DNA of 64,000 nucleotides from Chitinophagales bacterium (GTDB taxonomy: Bacteria; Bacteroidota; Bacteroidia; Chitinophagales; CAIOSU01): assembly GCA_026003335.1 (NCBI GenBank), contig BPHB01000002.1:62001-126000 (forward strand). Reading direction: 5' to 3'. The notes beneath the pieces are model-generated. The model ran no database searches and had not been told where the DNA came from. It saw only the letters and a list, made by a program, of their open reading frames with translations. The position numbers and the translations under genes are program-made. This document shows positions 30,323 to 39,508 of this stretch, piece by piece (position 1 is the stretch's first letter; each line of letters starts with the position of its first letter).

Positions 30323-32242
30323 TCACTGCTTCGGAGGAGTGTACCATACCGGAGAAGACCAGGCTCTTTCGCGAATGACCATTTCAGCATCAGAAGGATA
30401 GTCTATGCCATACCGAATTTTATCCCAGAGCCGCCAGCTGGCTGTAGGCACCTCCAGCACACGCGCGTAATAAAATGCCGGCACCAGGGGATTAAATTCC
30501 GGATCCTGCCACACGGCCATCAGCTCTGCATTGCCCTTATCTTTTGACCATTGGCCTGTTTGATGATTTACTGTTGCTCCGTTATCAGGCACTGAGCCGT
30601 CAGCAGCAACCGTGCGCCCGTCAGAAAGGGCGCAGTTGAAAATTTTTTCGTACGATTTTCCTTCTGCATACCAGCCTTTAATAATCTGTATGCGATCCAG
30701 ATTGGCTCCATCGGGGTCTTTCATCGCCCAGACGATAAACTGTGGTGCTGCTCCCTGCATCACCGCGATATCACCTCCCATCGGAACGCCTTTGCTGTAG
30801 CCATCAGCCAACATGGTCTCATAGGAATCATACTTTTCCGAAAAACCGTATCCTGCAAAGAACCGCAGTTGAATTCTGTTTCCGCTGGTTGCATAAGTTT
30901 CTTTTCTTTTCAGAGCGTCATAGATATGTGCACGGGTATTCGCTTCTGCCCACACGGCCACCAGGCCTCCGGGGTTTAGTGCTTCATACACTTTTTGTTT
31001 TTCCTCCAGTATCCAATCTTCAAACCTTCGGCCTTCGGGAAAGAAATCCAGAATGGTTTTATTCCCGATGTATTCATCATCCTCTTCTGAGTTGCCGGGC
31101 GTGCCGTTGTGCGTATCGGTGCTACCAATAAAGCCATATTTGAACGGATTAACTCCAATGTTGGCTTCATATTCCAGTCCTTTTTTCAGGGCATACCGCG
31201 CGTAATTTTTTTCACGAGGCATAAACATCCAATGATTTTCAAAAGCGGCAAACTCATCATTTTTCCAGAATGCCGGATGGACTTCCGAGCTGCCCTTTAC
31301 CTGATGGATTTCTAGGAGGGGCTCATTGTTTTGTCTGAGCCTGGCGTATTGAGGTGTAAGCGGATTACCGCGCGGGTCAGAGTCGGTAAATGTGCCTCCG
31401 TCGGACAGGTTGGTATTATGCGGAATAGCCATGGCAGTGGCTCCCTGAGCGGCAATCAGCTCGAGCCATTTCCAGAGCTCCTCTTCATTTTTCAACTCCA
31501 ATGAACTCAACGGAAAGTCAGGGACTACCATGTCCCGGAAAATGATGTTCCTGTGCAGATGATTCATCTGTAAGCCGGTGAGCGTCCATTCATAACCGGC
31601 AAAGGTGGTGAACGTTCCCGGCACGTAATGTTTCTCGGCAGCCTGCAGAATGATGCTCCATGCGGTTTTTGTGGTTTCATAACCGGCAAAGAATCCGGGG
31701 TGCTCACGTTTCCCCTTACCGACAAGCTTTAGTACTGTACGGAAGATTTTTCGTTGTCTGCTTGTATCAATTCCGGTGGAACTATCTTCATCCCGAATGG
31801 ATCGCAGATAACGAAGAATAAGATTATTGTGTTTCGGTGCTTCCGGATTCAGGAGAGAATACATTTCACCCAGCATTTCGGAATGATCTGTCACCGCAGC
31901 AAAATCAAGAGGCTTCCTTAGTTTCACTTTTTTTCCAAAAATCACTATCTCCTCCCCTTTTGCAAACCTGTAGGCATCATCCGGAGAAGCTATGGTGCCG
32001 CCAAGATAGGCATCAGCTGAAAAGGCCGTATGGACGTGCAGGTCACCAAAGTAGAGGTTTCTATAAGGGTTTGTCCTGACCTTAGTGTCATCCCAGTTTC
32101 GGGATAAAGTTGCCTTGTTGGATACAGAATTGGGCACAGCCATGTAATCATGAGCTTGTTTACAGCCTGAACTAAGAACGTATGGCAACAAGAGGAGGAA
32201 ATGCCGGAGGAATCGGGAAGCCGGCCAAACAACTGGTTTCAT
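30323..32242 (-). CDS. DUF3604 family lipoprotein
   Basis: 639 residues from ATG 32242 (MKPVVWPASRF); the frame also opens at a TTG at 32257. A lipoprotein signal peptide ends in LSSGC (lipobox). The rest matches DUF3604: NLYFGDLHVHTAFSADA with paired His like PHP-type metal sites, DFAAVTDHSEMLGE, GTFTTFAGYEWT, GFIGSTDTHNGTPGN and the C-terminal AFYYARVLEVPTASWRLWDK. The motifs suggest a metal-dependent hydrolase fold, but no reaction is established for the family. First gene of a three-gene cassette located between fusA and rpsJ. Confidence 0.87.
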   Translation of the reverse strand: MKPVVWPASRFLRHFLLLLPYVLSSGCKQAHDYMAVPNSVSNKATLSRNWDDTKVRTNPYRNLYFGDLHVHTAFSADAYLGGTIASPDDAYRFAKGEEIVIFGKKVKLRKPLDFAAVTDHSEMLGEMYSLLNPEAPKHNNLILRYLRSIRDEDSSTGIDTSRQRKIFRTVLKLVGKGKREHPGFFAGYETTKTAWSIILQAAEKHYVPGTFTTFAGYEWTLTGLQMNHLHRNIIFRDMVVPDFPLSSLELKNEEELWKWLELIAAQGATAMAIPHNTNLSDGGTFTDSDPRGNPLTPQYARLRQNNEPLLEIHQVKGSSEVHPAFWKNDEFAAFENHWMFMPREKNYARYALKKGLEYEANIGVNPFKYGFIGSTDTHNGTPGNSEEDDEYIGNKTILDFFPEGRRFEDWILEEKQKVYEALNPGGLVAVWAEANTRAHIYDALKRKETYATSGNRIQLRFFAGYGFSEKYDSYETMLADGYSKGVPMGGDIAVMQGAAPQFIVWAMKDPDGANLDRIQIIKGWYAEGKSYEKIFNCALSDGRTVAADGSVPDNGATVNHQTGQWSKDKGNAELMAVWQDPEFNPLVPAFYYARVLEVPTASWRLWDKIRYGIDYPSDAEMVIRERAWSSPVWYTPPKQ

Positions 32243-32308
32243 TGCAGCGAAGGTCAACTTTTTTATTTTGGTTCAAAATAATAAAGTATTCGCTGTTTTA
32301 GGGGATAC

Positions 32309-32328
32309 AGAGTTTCTTCAGAAACTCT
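32309..32328. repeat. Perfect 8-bp inverted repeat between fusA and the DUF3604 gene
   Basis: AGAGTTTC, TTCA, GAAACTCT: a perfect hairpin 140 bases after the fusA stop and 67 bases before the DUF3604 ATG. On the minus strand it is not followed by a T run, so it is not a classical terminator; it could stabilise the fusA mRNA end. Confidence 0.5.
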
Positions 32329-32467
32329 TCACAAGGAATAGTGGCTGCAGTGCTTGCACGGAAGCAAAAACCAGAAGAATAAAGGTAGGCCTCTGCATGA
32401 CGGCATGTCGGCAACCCGGGTGGGTTACACAGGCACCATATTTAATAAGAATTCCTCAAAAAGAAGC

Positions 32468-34576
32468 TTATTCTTCAACTTTAACACGGCCTTTCGCATT
32501 GGCAATGACCTCTTCGGCAATGGCAGCCGGAGCAGGAGCGAAGTGCGAAAATTCCATAATGGATGTAGCTCTGCCCGAGGTAAGGGTTCGCAGCTGCGTT
32601 ACATAGCCGAACATTTCCGACAGAGGCACTTTGGCTTTAATCACCTGGGCATTTCCGCGCATTTCCATGGCTTCCAGCTGGCCTCTTCTGCGGTTAAGGT
32701 CCCCCACCACATCACCGGTGTATTCTTCTGGGGTAACCACTTCTACCTTCATGATAGGTTCAAGGAGAATAGGGCCTGCTTTTTTTGCTGCCTCTCTAAA
32801 GCCAATCTTAGCACATATTTCAAACGACACCGAATCGGAGTCAACCGGATGGAAGGAGCCATCGTGTACCCGCACTTTAAAGCCCTGCATCGGATAGCCT
32901 GCCAGCACACCCGTATTCATGGCTTCTTTAAAACCTTTTTCAATGGCCGGAACAAACTCCCTTGGGATAGCTCCCCCGAAAATGTCATTGACGAACTGAA
33001 GTCCCTCTACTCCGGGGTCGTTGGGTCCGATATCAAAGACAATATCCGCATATTTACCACGACCACCGGTTTGTTTTTTGTACACCTCCCGATGCTGTAC
33101 TGTCTTTGTCAGGGCTTCTTTATAAGCTACCTGAGGGGCACCCTGATTGCATTCTACTTTAAATTCACGTCTGAGCCTATCTACAATAATTTCCAGGTGC
33201 AACTCTCCCATTCCGCTGATGATGGTCTGTCCAGTTTCTTCGTCAAATTTCACGCGGAAAGTGGGATCTTCTTCAGCTAGTTTTGCCAAAGCCATCCCCA
33301 GTTTATCTACATCAGCCTGGGTTTTGGCTTCCACGGCCAGCCCAATGACAGGCTCTGGGAAGGTCATGCTTTCCAGCACAATGGGATGGGCTTCATCGCT
33401 GAGGGTGTCTCCGGTTTTTATATCCTTAAATCCTACGGCAGCCCCGATATCGCCCGCCTCAATCAGGTCAATAGGATTTTGCTTGTTTGCATGCATCTGC
33501 AGAATGCGGGAAATTCTTTCTTTCTTTCCGGTGCGGTTATTCAGCACGTAGGAGCCCGAATTCAGTTTTCCGGAATATACGCGGAAAAAGGCTAGCCTGC
33601 CCACGTAGGGATCGGTCATAATTTTAAAAGCCAGAGCTGCAAAGGGTTCATTGGGATCAGGTTTGCGGACTTCGGTTTCGCCTGTTTTCGGATTAGTGCC
33701 GGTAACGGCCTCAATGTCCAGAGGAGAGGGCAGATAGAGGGTGACGGCATCCAGCATAGCCTGAACGCCTTTGTTTTTAAAAGCCGAACCACACAACATA
33801 GGTACAATAGACATGGAGATAGTGGCTTTACGTATCACTGCCCGCAATTCATCCGGGCTGATGGATTCCGGATTGTCAAAAAACTTTTCCAGCAGTTGAT
33901 CGTCATACTCGGCAATAGCTTCAACCAGCTTTTCCCGGTATTCTTTCACCTGATCCACCATATCATCGGGAATAGGTATTTCCTTGTAGGTCATACCCAG
34001 AGTTTCTTCATCCCAGATAATGGCTTTATTGGTGATGAGGTCTACGACTCCTTTAAAATGCTCTTCTTCACCGATAGGGAGTTGCAGAGGCACCGGATTG
34101 GCACCCAACTTGGTTTTTACCTGACGGACTACTTCCAGGAAGTTGGCACCGGAGCGGTCCATTTTATTTACAAAGCCGATACGGGGTACCTTATAGCGGT
34201 TGGCCTGGCGCCATACGGTTTCCGACTGGGGCTCAACGCCTCCTACTGCACAAAACAGCCCCACCATGCCATCCAGTACCCGTAGGGAGCGCTCCACTTC
34301 CACAGTGAAATCCACGTGACCGGGAGTATCAATGATGTTGATTTTGTATTGTTGCCCGTTGTATTTCCAGTAAGTGGTCGTAGCAGCGGATGTGATGGTA
34401 ATACCCCGTTCTTTTTCCTGCTCCATCCAGTCCATGGTGGCAGCGCCCTCATGTACCTCACCGATTTTATGGGTGAGACCGGTGTAGTAGAGGATGCGTT
34501 CGGTAGTAGTTGTTTTTCCTGCGTCAATATGCGCAGCAATGCCGATGTTTCGGGTAAAACGTAAATCTGATGCCAT
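32468..34576 (-). CDS. fusA: Elongation factor G
   Basis: 702 residues. GTPase domain with [15 protein letters not shown] (P loop), [15 protein letters not shown] and [10 protein letters not shown], followed by domains II-V including [20 protein letters not shown]. It drives ribosomal translocation. It lies 13 bases after rpsG; the next gene in the same direction is the DUF3604 lipoprotein rather than tuf or rpsJ. Confidence 0.98.
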   Translation of the reverse strand: MASDLRFTRNIGIAAHIDAGKTTTTERILYYTGLTHKIGEVHEGAATMDWMEQEKERGITITSAATTTYWKYNGQQYKINIIDTPGHVDFTVEVERSLRVLDGMVGLFCAVGGVEPQSETVWRQANRYKVPRIGFVNKMDRSGANFLEVVRQVKTKLGANPVPLQLPIGEEEHFKGVVDLITNKAIIWDEETLGMTYKEIPIPDDMVDQVKEYREKLVEAIAEYDDQLLEKFFDNPESISPDELRAVIRKATISMSIVPMLCGSAFKNKGVQAMLDAVTLYLPSPLDIEAVTGTNPKTGETEVRKPDPNEPFAALAFKIMTDPYVGRLAFFRVYSGKLNSGSYVLNNRTGKKERISRILQMHANKQNPIDLIEAGDIGAAVGFKDIKTGDTLSDEAHPIVLESMTFPEPVIGLAVEAKTQADVDKLGMALAKLAEEDPTFRVKFDEETGQTIISGMGELHLEIIVDRLRREFKVECNQGAPQVAYKEALTKTVQHREVYKKQTGGRGKYADIVFDIGPNDPGVEGLQFVNDIFGGAIPREFVPAIEKGFKEAMNTGVLAGYPMQGFKVRVHDGSFHPVDSDSVSFEICAKIGFREAAKKAGPILLEPIMKVEVVTPEEYTGDVVGDLNRRRGQLEAMEMRGNAQVIKAKVPLSEMFGYVTQLRTLTSGRATSIMEFSHFAPAPAAIAEEVIANAKGRVKVEE

Positions 34577-34589
34577 TGGGAAGAAAATC

Positions 34590-35060
34590 TTATTTTAGTC
34601 TGAAATGCGAAAATGCTTTATTGGCTTCTGCCATTTTGTGGGTATCTTCTCTTTTTTTGACCGCGCCTCCTTCATTGCGTGAGGCAGCAATAATTTCGGC
34701 AGCCAGTTTATCGGCCATGGATTTGCCCTTTCTTTCGCGGGCATATCGCAGGAGCCATTTCATGCCCAGAGCTATTTTCCGGTCAGGAGGCACTTCTATG
34801 GGTATTTGAAAGTTGGCGCCCCCTATTCTGCGTGTTTTTACTTCAACAGACGGCATGACGTTTTGAAGAGCCTTTTTCCATATTTCATATCCGTTTTCCT
34901 TGGTATTCTTTTCTACCAGTGCAAAGGCCTGATAGCATATGGAATAGGCAACGCTTTTCTTTCCCCGCTCCATAATGTTGTTCACAAAACGGGTTACCAG
35001 CGGGTCTTTATATCTGGGATCTGCCGGAAGTACTCTTCTTTTAGCTGGTGCTTTTCTCAT
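34590..35060 (-). CDS. rpsG: 30S ribosomal protein S7
   Basis: 156 residues. [40 protein letters not shown] and [19 protein letters not shown] match S7, the nucleator of the 30S head. Three bases separate it from rpsL. Confidence 0.98.
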   Translation of the reverse strand: MRKAPAKRRVLPADPRYKDPLVTRFVNNIMERGKKSVAYSICYQAFALVEKNTKENGYEIWKKALQNVMPSVEVKTRRIGGANFQIPIEVPPDRKIALGMKWLLRYARERKGKSMADKLAAEIIAASRNEGGAVKKREDTHKMAEANKAFSHFRLK

Positions 35061-35063
35061 GGA

Positions 35064-35438
35064 TTACTTCTGATTTTTCTTTGCTCCGTATTTTGACCGT
35101 CCCTGTTTGCGGTCTTTTACACCTGCAGTATCCAGGGCTCCTCTGACAATGTGATATCTCACTCCTGGCAGGTCTTTTACCCTACCCCCTCTGATAAGCA
35201 CGATAGAGTGTTCCTGGAGGTTATGTCCTTCTCCGGGTATGTAGGCAATTACTTCGGTCTGATTGGTTAGCCTCACCTTGGCAACCTTACGCAGAGCTGA
35301 ATTTGGTTTTTTAGGTGTGGTCGTATACACGCGTGTACATACCCCTCTTCTTTGGGGGCAGGCATCCAGCGCTCTGGATTTGCTGGCAGCACGAATAATA
35401 CGCCTTCCCTTTCTGACTAATTGCTGGATAGTTGGCAT
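35064..35438 (-). CDS. rpsL: 30S ribosomal protein S12
   Basis: 124 residues. Decoding-centre protein. The two lysines commonly mutated in streptomycin resistance are wild type ([12 protein letters not shown] and [13 protein letters not shown]), so no such resistance is encoded here. First gene of the str operon with its own promoter about 28 bases upstream. Confidence 0.98.
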   Translation of the reverse strand: MPTIQQLVRKGRRIIRAASKSRALDACPQRRGVCTRVYTTTPKKPNSALRKVAKVRLTNQTEVIAYIPGEGHNLQEHSIVLIRGGRVKDLPGVRYHIVRGALDTAGVKDRKQGRSKYGAKKNQK

Positions 35439-35465
35439 ATAGTTTCCTTAAAAATTTTGGAAGGG

Positions 35466-35497
35466 CAAAATTAGGTAATGAGCTACATAATAGCAAA
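35466..35497 (-). promoter_or_regulatory. Promoter of the str (rpsL) operon
   Basis: Minus strand: TTTG (35497-35494), 20 bases, TAATTTTG (35473-35466), then CCCTTCCAAAA. Spacing and consensus are ideal for the Bacteroidota housekeeping sigma factor. From one base before the -7 element through CCAAAA, 20 bases are identical to the rpsJ promoter. Confidence 0.75.
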
Positions 35498-35598
35498 TCG
35501 TCCTTCATTTAATTTCAAATGCGATAAGGCAGTGCATCAGTTCGTGCGATGCATTGGACTGTATGTTATCTCACCTTATCTTTACCAGCTTTGTCACC

Positions 35599-36885
35599 AT
35601 GCGTTACAAGCCGATTGATCCGCAACTGTTTGTTGCCAACCGAAAAAAATTTATACGCCAACTGCCCAAGGGCGGTATGGCGCTTTTTCTCAGCAATGAG
35701 CTGATGCCTCGCAGTGCCGACAGCACGTATCCCTTTCGCCAGCATCCTGACCTGTTTTATCTCACCGGCGTTGATCAGGAAGATACAGCGCTGATTCTTT
35801 TTCCCGATTGCCCGATTGAAAAATATCGGGAGGTTTTGTTTGTCCGTAAAACCAGCGAGCTTATCCGTATATGGGAGGGGGACAAGCTTACAAGGGAGGA
35901 GGCACAAAAGGTATCGGGCATAAAAACCGTTCTTTGGAAAGATGAATTTGAGGGCGTGCTCAAAACGGTTATGTATCTGGCGCACACTGTTTACCTGAAC
36001 AGCAATGAGCACGATCGGGCTTCTGCGCGGGTGCCTGATTATGACCTGCTTTTTGCCCGGCAGTTGCGAGAGCGCTATCCTCTGCACCCGTTTGCACGCA
36101 CCGCCCCGCTGATGGCCGAGCTGAGAGCCGTGAAATCAAAGGAAGAAATCCGACTGATAAAACAGGCCATTGCCATTACGGAAAAAGCCTTTCGCAGAGT
36201 ACTGGGTTTCGTAAAGCCGGGGGTGATGGAATATGAGGTAGAAGCCGAAATCACCCATGAATTTATCCGCAACGGGGCTTCAGGACATGCTTATTCGCCC
36301 ATTGTGGCTTCCGGCAAAAGCGCAACCATTCTGCATTATGTCAGTAACGACAAGCCTTGTCGTGAAGGAGAGTTGCTGTTGCTGGATTTTGGTGCCGAAT
36401 ATGCCAACTATGCAGCCGACCTCACACGCACCATTCCTGTTAGCGGGCGATTTACGAAGCGACAAAAAGAGGTCTACAATGCTGTGCTGCGTATTCAGCG
36501 CGAGGTATTTAAGCTGCTAAAACCGGGAAAATGCCTGGATGAGGTCAACAAGGAAACCGGACGTCTGGTAACGGAAGAATTACTGCGACTGAAGCTACTG
36601 AAAAGTGACGAAGTCAAAAAACAAGACCCCGAACAACCGCTCTGGCGCAAATACATGCCACATGGTGTTTCTCATTTTCTGGGGCTGGATGTGCATGACG
36701 TGGGCAACCGTTACAAACCTATACGTCCGGGGATGGTGTTCACCTGTGAACCCGGTATTTATATCCGCGAAGAAGGCATAGGTGTGCGTCTGGAAAATGA
36801 TGTGCTGGTTACGCGAAACGGAGTGGTAGATCTGATGAAAAACATCCCGATTGAGCCCGAGGAGATTGAGGAGCTGATGGCATGA
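35599..36885 (+). CDS. pepP: Xaa-Pro aminopeptidase (M24B, AMPP type)
   Basis: 428 residues from ATG 35599 (MRYKPIDPQLFVANRKKFIR); a TTG at 35554 would add 15 unconserved residues. The N-terminal creatinase-like domain (FLSNELMPRSADSTYPFRQH) precedes the pita-bread domain with its metal ligands: LLLDFGAEYANYAADLTRTI, HGVSHFLGLDVHD, CEPGIYI and RLENDVLV. It removes N-terminal residues preceding proline. It is divergent from rpsL. Confidence 0.93.
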   Translation: MRYKPIDPQLFVANRKKFIRQLPKGGMALFLSNELMPRSADSTYPFRQHPDLFYLTGVDQEDTALILFPDCPIEKYREVLFVRKTSELIRIWEGDKLTREEAQKVSGIKTVLWKDEFEGVLKTVMYLAHTVYLNSNEHDRASARVPDYDLLFARQLRERYPLHPFARTAPLMAELRAVKSKEEIRLIKQAIAITEKAFRRVLGFVKPGVMEYEVEAEITHEFIRNGASGHAYSPIVASGKSATILHYVSNDKPCREGELLLLDFGAEYANYAADLTRTIPVSGRFTKRQKEVYNAVLRIQREVFKLLKPGKCLDEVNKETGRLVTEELLRLKLLKSDEVKKQDPEQPLWRKYMPHGVSHFLGLDVHDVGNRYKPIRPGMVFTCEPGIYIREEGIGVRLENDVLVTRNGVVDLMKNIPIEPEEIEELMA

Positions 36886-36975
36886 TGTGCACATATTTGG
36901 ATATGCCAATTTGGAAAATCTTACTGCTGGATAATTGCCTGATTTCAGCGAGGCGTTTTTCAATCGCACTGAAGC

Positions 36976-36995
36976 TATACGATGGCTGTCGTATA
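36976..36995. repeat. Inverted repeat upstream of pssA
   Basis: TATACGA, 6 bases, TCGTATA: a perfect 7-bp palindromic pair ending 17 bases before the pssA ATG. It could be an operator or an mRNA hairpin near the ribosome-binding region; nothing else supports either reading. Confidence 0.4.
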
Positions 36996-37011
36996 AGGCA
37001 CCTGCTCTGAC

Positions 37012-37752
37012 ATGAAACTCAAAGAAAACATCGCCAACTTTTTCACCCTTATGAACCTCGTATGCGGAGTGGTGGCAATTTTGAATTATTGGGATTTGAA
37101 AACAATGGGCTTGCTCGTTTTTGCCGGTGCGCTTTTTGATTTTGCCGATGGCTTTGTAGCCAGGGCTTTGAAAATCACTTCTGAACTCGGCAAACAGTTG
37201 GATTCGCTTTCCGACATGGTGACGTTCGGTGTGGTGCCCGGAGTGATTGCCTATTGGCTGCTGGGGTCAAGCGGCTTCAGTTTCATTGCCGTTATGATTC
37301 CGGTTTTTTCAGCCGTTCGTCTCGGCAAGTTCAACATTGACGCGCAACAAACCCAAGACTTCATCGGTTTGCCCACGCCCGCCAATGCGCTGTTCTGGGC
37401 CTCGCTGGCCATTATTTTTTTTGACATGGGCAAGCTGACTTCCACCATCCAAAACAACGTAGGGTCGGGTAATTTTTATCACTGGTTTCATACAATTACA
37501 GCCAACAATATCTTTCTCATTTCGGCTGTTTTGATTACCACCATGTTGCTGGTGGCCCCTCTCCGGCTGATGGGCATGAAATTCAAACTAACATCCTGGA
37601 ATGGCAACGAAATGAAATTCGCCCTGATAACTATTTCACTGGTGCTCATGGTTTTTCTGCAGTTTTATGCTGCTCCGTTTATTTTACTTTTGTACATCTT
37701 TTTTTCAATCATTCATTTCTATATTTTACACCGCCATGAAATTCAAAGCTGA
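37012..37752 (+). CDS. pssA: CDP-diacylglycerol-serine O-phosphatidyltransferase
   Basis: 246 residues, several membrane helices. The CDP-alcohol phosphotransferase motif is complete: D46 G47 x2 A50 R51 x8 G60 x3 D64 x3 D68. It makes phosphatidylserine, the precursor of phosphatidylethanolamine, in the inner membrane. Its last 17 bases overlap purS, so the two are probably co-expressed. Confidence 0.95.
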   Translation: MKLKENIANFFTLMNLVCGVVAILNYWDLKTMGLLVFAGALFDFADGFVARALKITSELGKQLDSLSDMVTFGVVPGVIAYWLLGSSGFSFIAVMIPVFSAVRLGKFNIDAQQTQDFIGLPTPANALFWASLAIIFFDMGKLTSTIQNNVGSGNFYHWFHTITANNIFLISAVLITTMLLVAPLRLMGMKFKLTSWNGNEMKFALITISLVLMVFLQFYAAPFILLLYIFFSIIHFYILHRHEIQS

Positions 37753-37990
37753 AATCAACGTGATGCCACTAAAAGAGTTGCTCGACCCACAGGGAAAAGC
37801 AGTTGCACTGGGTATGAAAAATCTTAACCTTACCGGCATCCAGGATGTGCGTATAGGGAAACATATCACGCTGCACCTTGAAGCAGCCGACCGCAACGAA
37901 GCAGTACAAAAAGTGGAAACGGCCTGCAAAAAACTGCTGGCCAATCCGGTGATTGAGTTTTTTGAATATGAGGTATCGGAGGCAGAATAA
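37736..37990 (+). CDS. purS: Phosphoribosylformylglycinamidine synthase subunit PurS
   Basis: 84 residues from ATG 37736 (MKFKAEINVMPLKELLDPQG). The start is chosen because the family begins here; the frame extends upstream inside pssA. Typical PurS features: LDPQGKAVALGMKNL, IQDVRIGKHITLHLEA. PurS links PurQ and PurL in purine synthesis; neither is in this window. Confidence 0.88.
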   Translation: MKFKAEINVMPLKELLDPQGKAVALGMKNLNLTGIQDVRIGKHITLHLEAADRNEAVQKVETACKKLLANPVIEFFEYEVSEAE

Positions 37991-38001
37991 AGCCACCCGT
38001 A

Positions 38002-38670
38002 ATGTCAACACTTTATATCATTCCTACCCCTATCGGTAACCTGGATGATATAACACTCAGAGCGCTTAAGATTCTCAGGGAAGTTGATTTTGTTCTGGCT
38101 GAAGATACACGTACCAGCGGTTTTTTACTGCAACGTTATGGCATACAGCAAAAACTTATTGCTCATCACAAATTCAACGAGCATGCCGCACTGAAAAATA
38201 TAGTAGCGAAAATAAAATCAGGACAACGCGCTGCTCTCGTATCTGATGCCGGCACTCCGGGTATTTCTGATCCCGGCTTTTTGCTTATACGTGCATGCAT
38301 AGAAGAAAACATAAAGGTAGAATGCCTGCCTGGCCCATCGGCTTTTGTTCCAGCACTGGTGGTTTCCGGATTTCCTACTGACCGCTTTGTTTTTGAAGGG
38401 TTTCTGCCCGTGAAAAAAGGCCGGATGAGCCGTCTGCATGCACTCAGGACAGAGGTCCGCACCATTGTATTGTATGAATCACCGCACCGGATACAAAAGA
38501 CCCTGCAGCAACTGGCTGAACAACTGGGCAGCGATCGTCCCGCATGTTTGTGCAGAGAACTGACCAAGCTGCATGAAGAAATCATGCGTGGCACACTGGC
38601 CGAACTGGTTACACACACATCCGAAAGTAAGCTCAAAGGTGAAATAGTGGTGGTAATCCGAGGTAAATAA
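38002..38670 (+). CDS. rsmI: 16S rRNA (cytidine(1402)-2'-O)-methyltransferase
   Basis: 222 residues. Tetrapyrrole-methylase-like fold: MSTLYIIPTPIGNLDDITLR, LAEDTRTSGFLLQRYGI, LVSDAGTPGISDPGF and VLYESPHRI. RsmI modifies the decoding centre of 16S rRNA using S-adenosylmethionine. It follows purS by 11 bases. Confidence 0.96.
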   Translation: MSTLYIIPTPIGNLDDITLRALKILREVDFVLAEDTRTSGFLLQRYGIQQKLIAHHKFNEHAALKNIVAKIKSGQRAALVSDAGTPGISDPGFLLIRACIEENIKVECLPGPSAFVPALVVSGFPTDRFVFEGFLPVKKGRMSRLHALRTEVRTIVLYESPHRIQKTLQQLAEQLGSDRPACLCRELTKLHEEIMRGTLAELVTHTSESKLKGEIVVVIRGK

Positions 38671-38686
38671 TAAACAACAAACCGAC

Positions 38687-39490
38687 ATGCAACTGGAAAC
38701 CCTTTGTTTAAAAACCAATGCTATCGTTCTGGAAACTGGTGCTTTTATCCGGGCACAGGCCTCCCGCCTCGAGGAAATAGAAATTGAAGAGAAAGCAGCA
38801 AATAACCTGGTAAGTAATGTTGACCGGCATGCGGAAGAACAGTTGGTAGCCCGGCTGTCTGAGCTCATTCCCGGCTCAGGCCTCATCACTGAAGAGCAAA
38901 CCGAAAATATCACCGGTAAGACATGGGAATGGATTATTGACCCGCTTGACGGGACAACTAATTTTCTTTATGGCATTCCGTTTTTCAGCATCAGTGTAGG
39001 GTTGCGGCATAATGGACTGGTTGTTGCCGGAGCGGTGTATGAAGTGATGCGCAATGAATTATTTTACGCATGGAAAGGCGGGGGCGCCTATCTGAACGGA
39101 AAGAAAATTGCGGTTTCCTCGCGCTCCTCATTACGGGGAAGCTTGTTAGCCACAGGTTTCCCTTTTCATGATTTTTCGCTGATACAACCGTATATGCAGG
39201 TATTCAGCTATCTGATGCAAAACACGCGCGGATTAAGAAGGCTGGGGTCAGCGGCACTTGATCTGGCTTATGTGGGCTGCGGGCGTTTTGATGGTTTTTT
39301 TGAATACAGCCTTAACCCGTGGGATGTAGCCGCTGGTACTATAATTATTCAGGAAGCCGGAGGTGTTGTCACCGACTTTTCCGGAGGCAGTAATTATCTG
39401 TTTGGAAGAGAAATTATCGCATCCAACCCCCATATAGCTGACCAGCTACGCAACATCATCCAGCAAACATTTAAACAGACCCGGGAGTAA
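38687..39490 (+). CDS. Inositol monophosphatase family protein
   Basis: 267 residues. The metal-binding motifs are present: ITEEQTENITG (Glu), WIIDPLDGTTNFLYGIPFF and NPWDVAAGTIIIQEAGG. The family includes SuhB and CysQ-type phosphatases; this one resembles SuhB-type inositol-1-monophosphatase but the substrate cannot be fixed from sequence. It is convergent with rpoC, with only 18 bases between the stops and no obvious terminator. Confidence 0.93.
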   Translation: MQLETLCLKTNAIVLETGAFIRAQASRLEEIEIEEKAANNLVSNVDRHAEEQLVARLSELIPGSGLITEEQTENITGKTWEWIIDPLDGTTNFLYGIPFFSISVGLRHNGLVVAGAVYEVMRNELFYAWKGGGAYLNGKKIAVSSRSSLRGSLLATGFPFHDFSLIQPYMQVFSYLMQNTRGLRRLGSAALDLAYVGCGRFDGFFEYSLNPWDVAAGTIIIQEAGGVVTDFSGGSNYLFGREIIASNPHIADQLRNIIQQTFKQTRE

Positions 39491-39508
39491 AAACAGACGT
39501 GCTGCAGC

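Noticed and set aside
32354-33280. 308-codon plus-strand frame over the fusA 3' half
   Set aside because: Antisense to fusA; composition reflects the complement of conserved EF-G codons.
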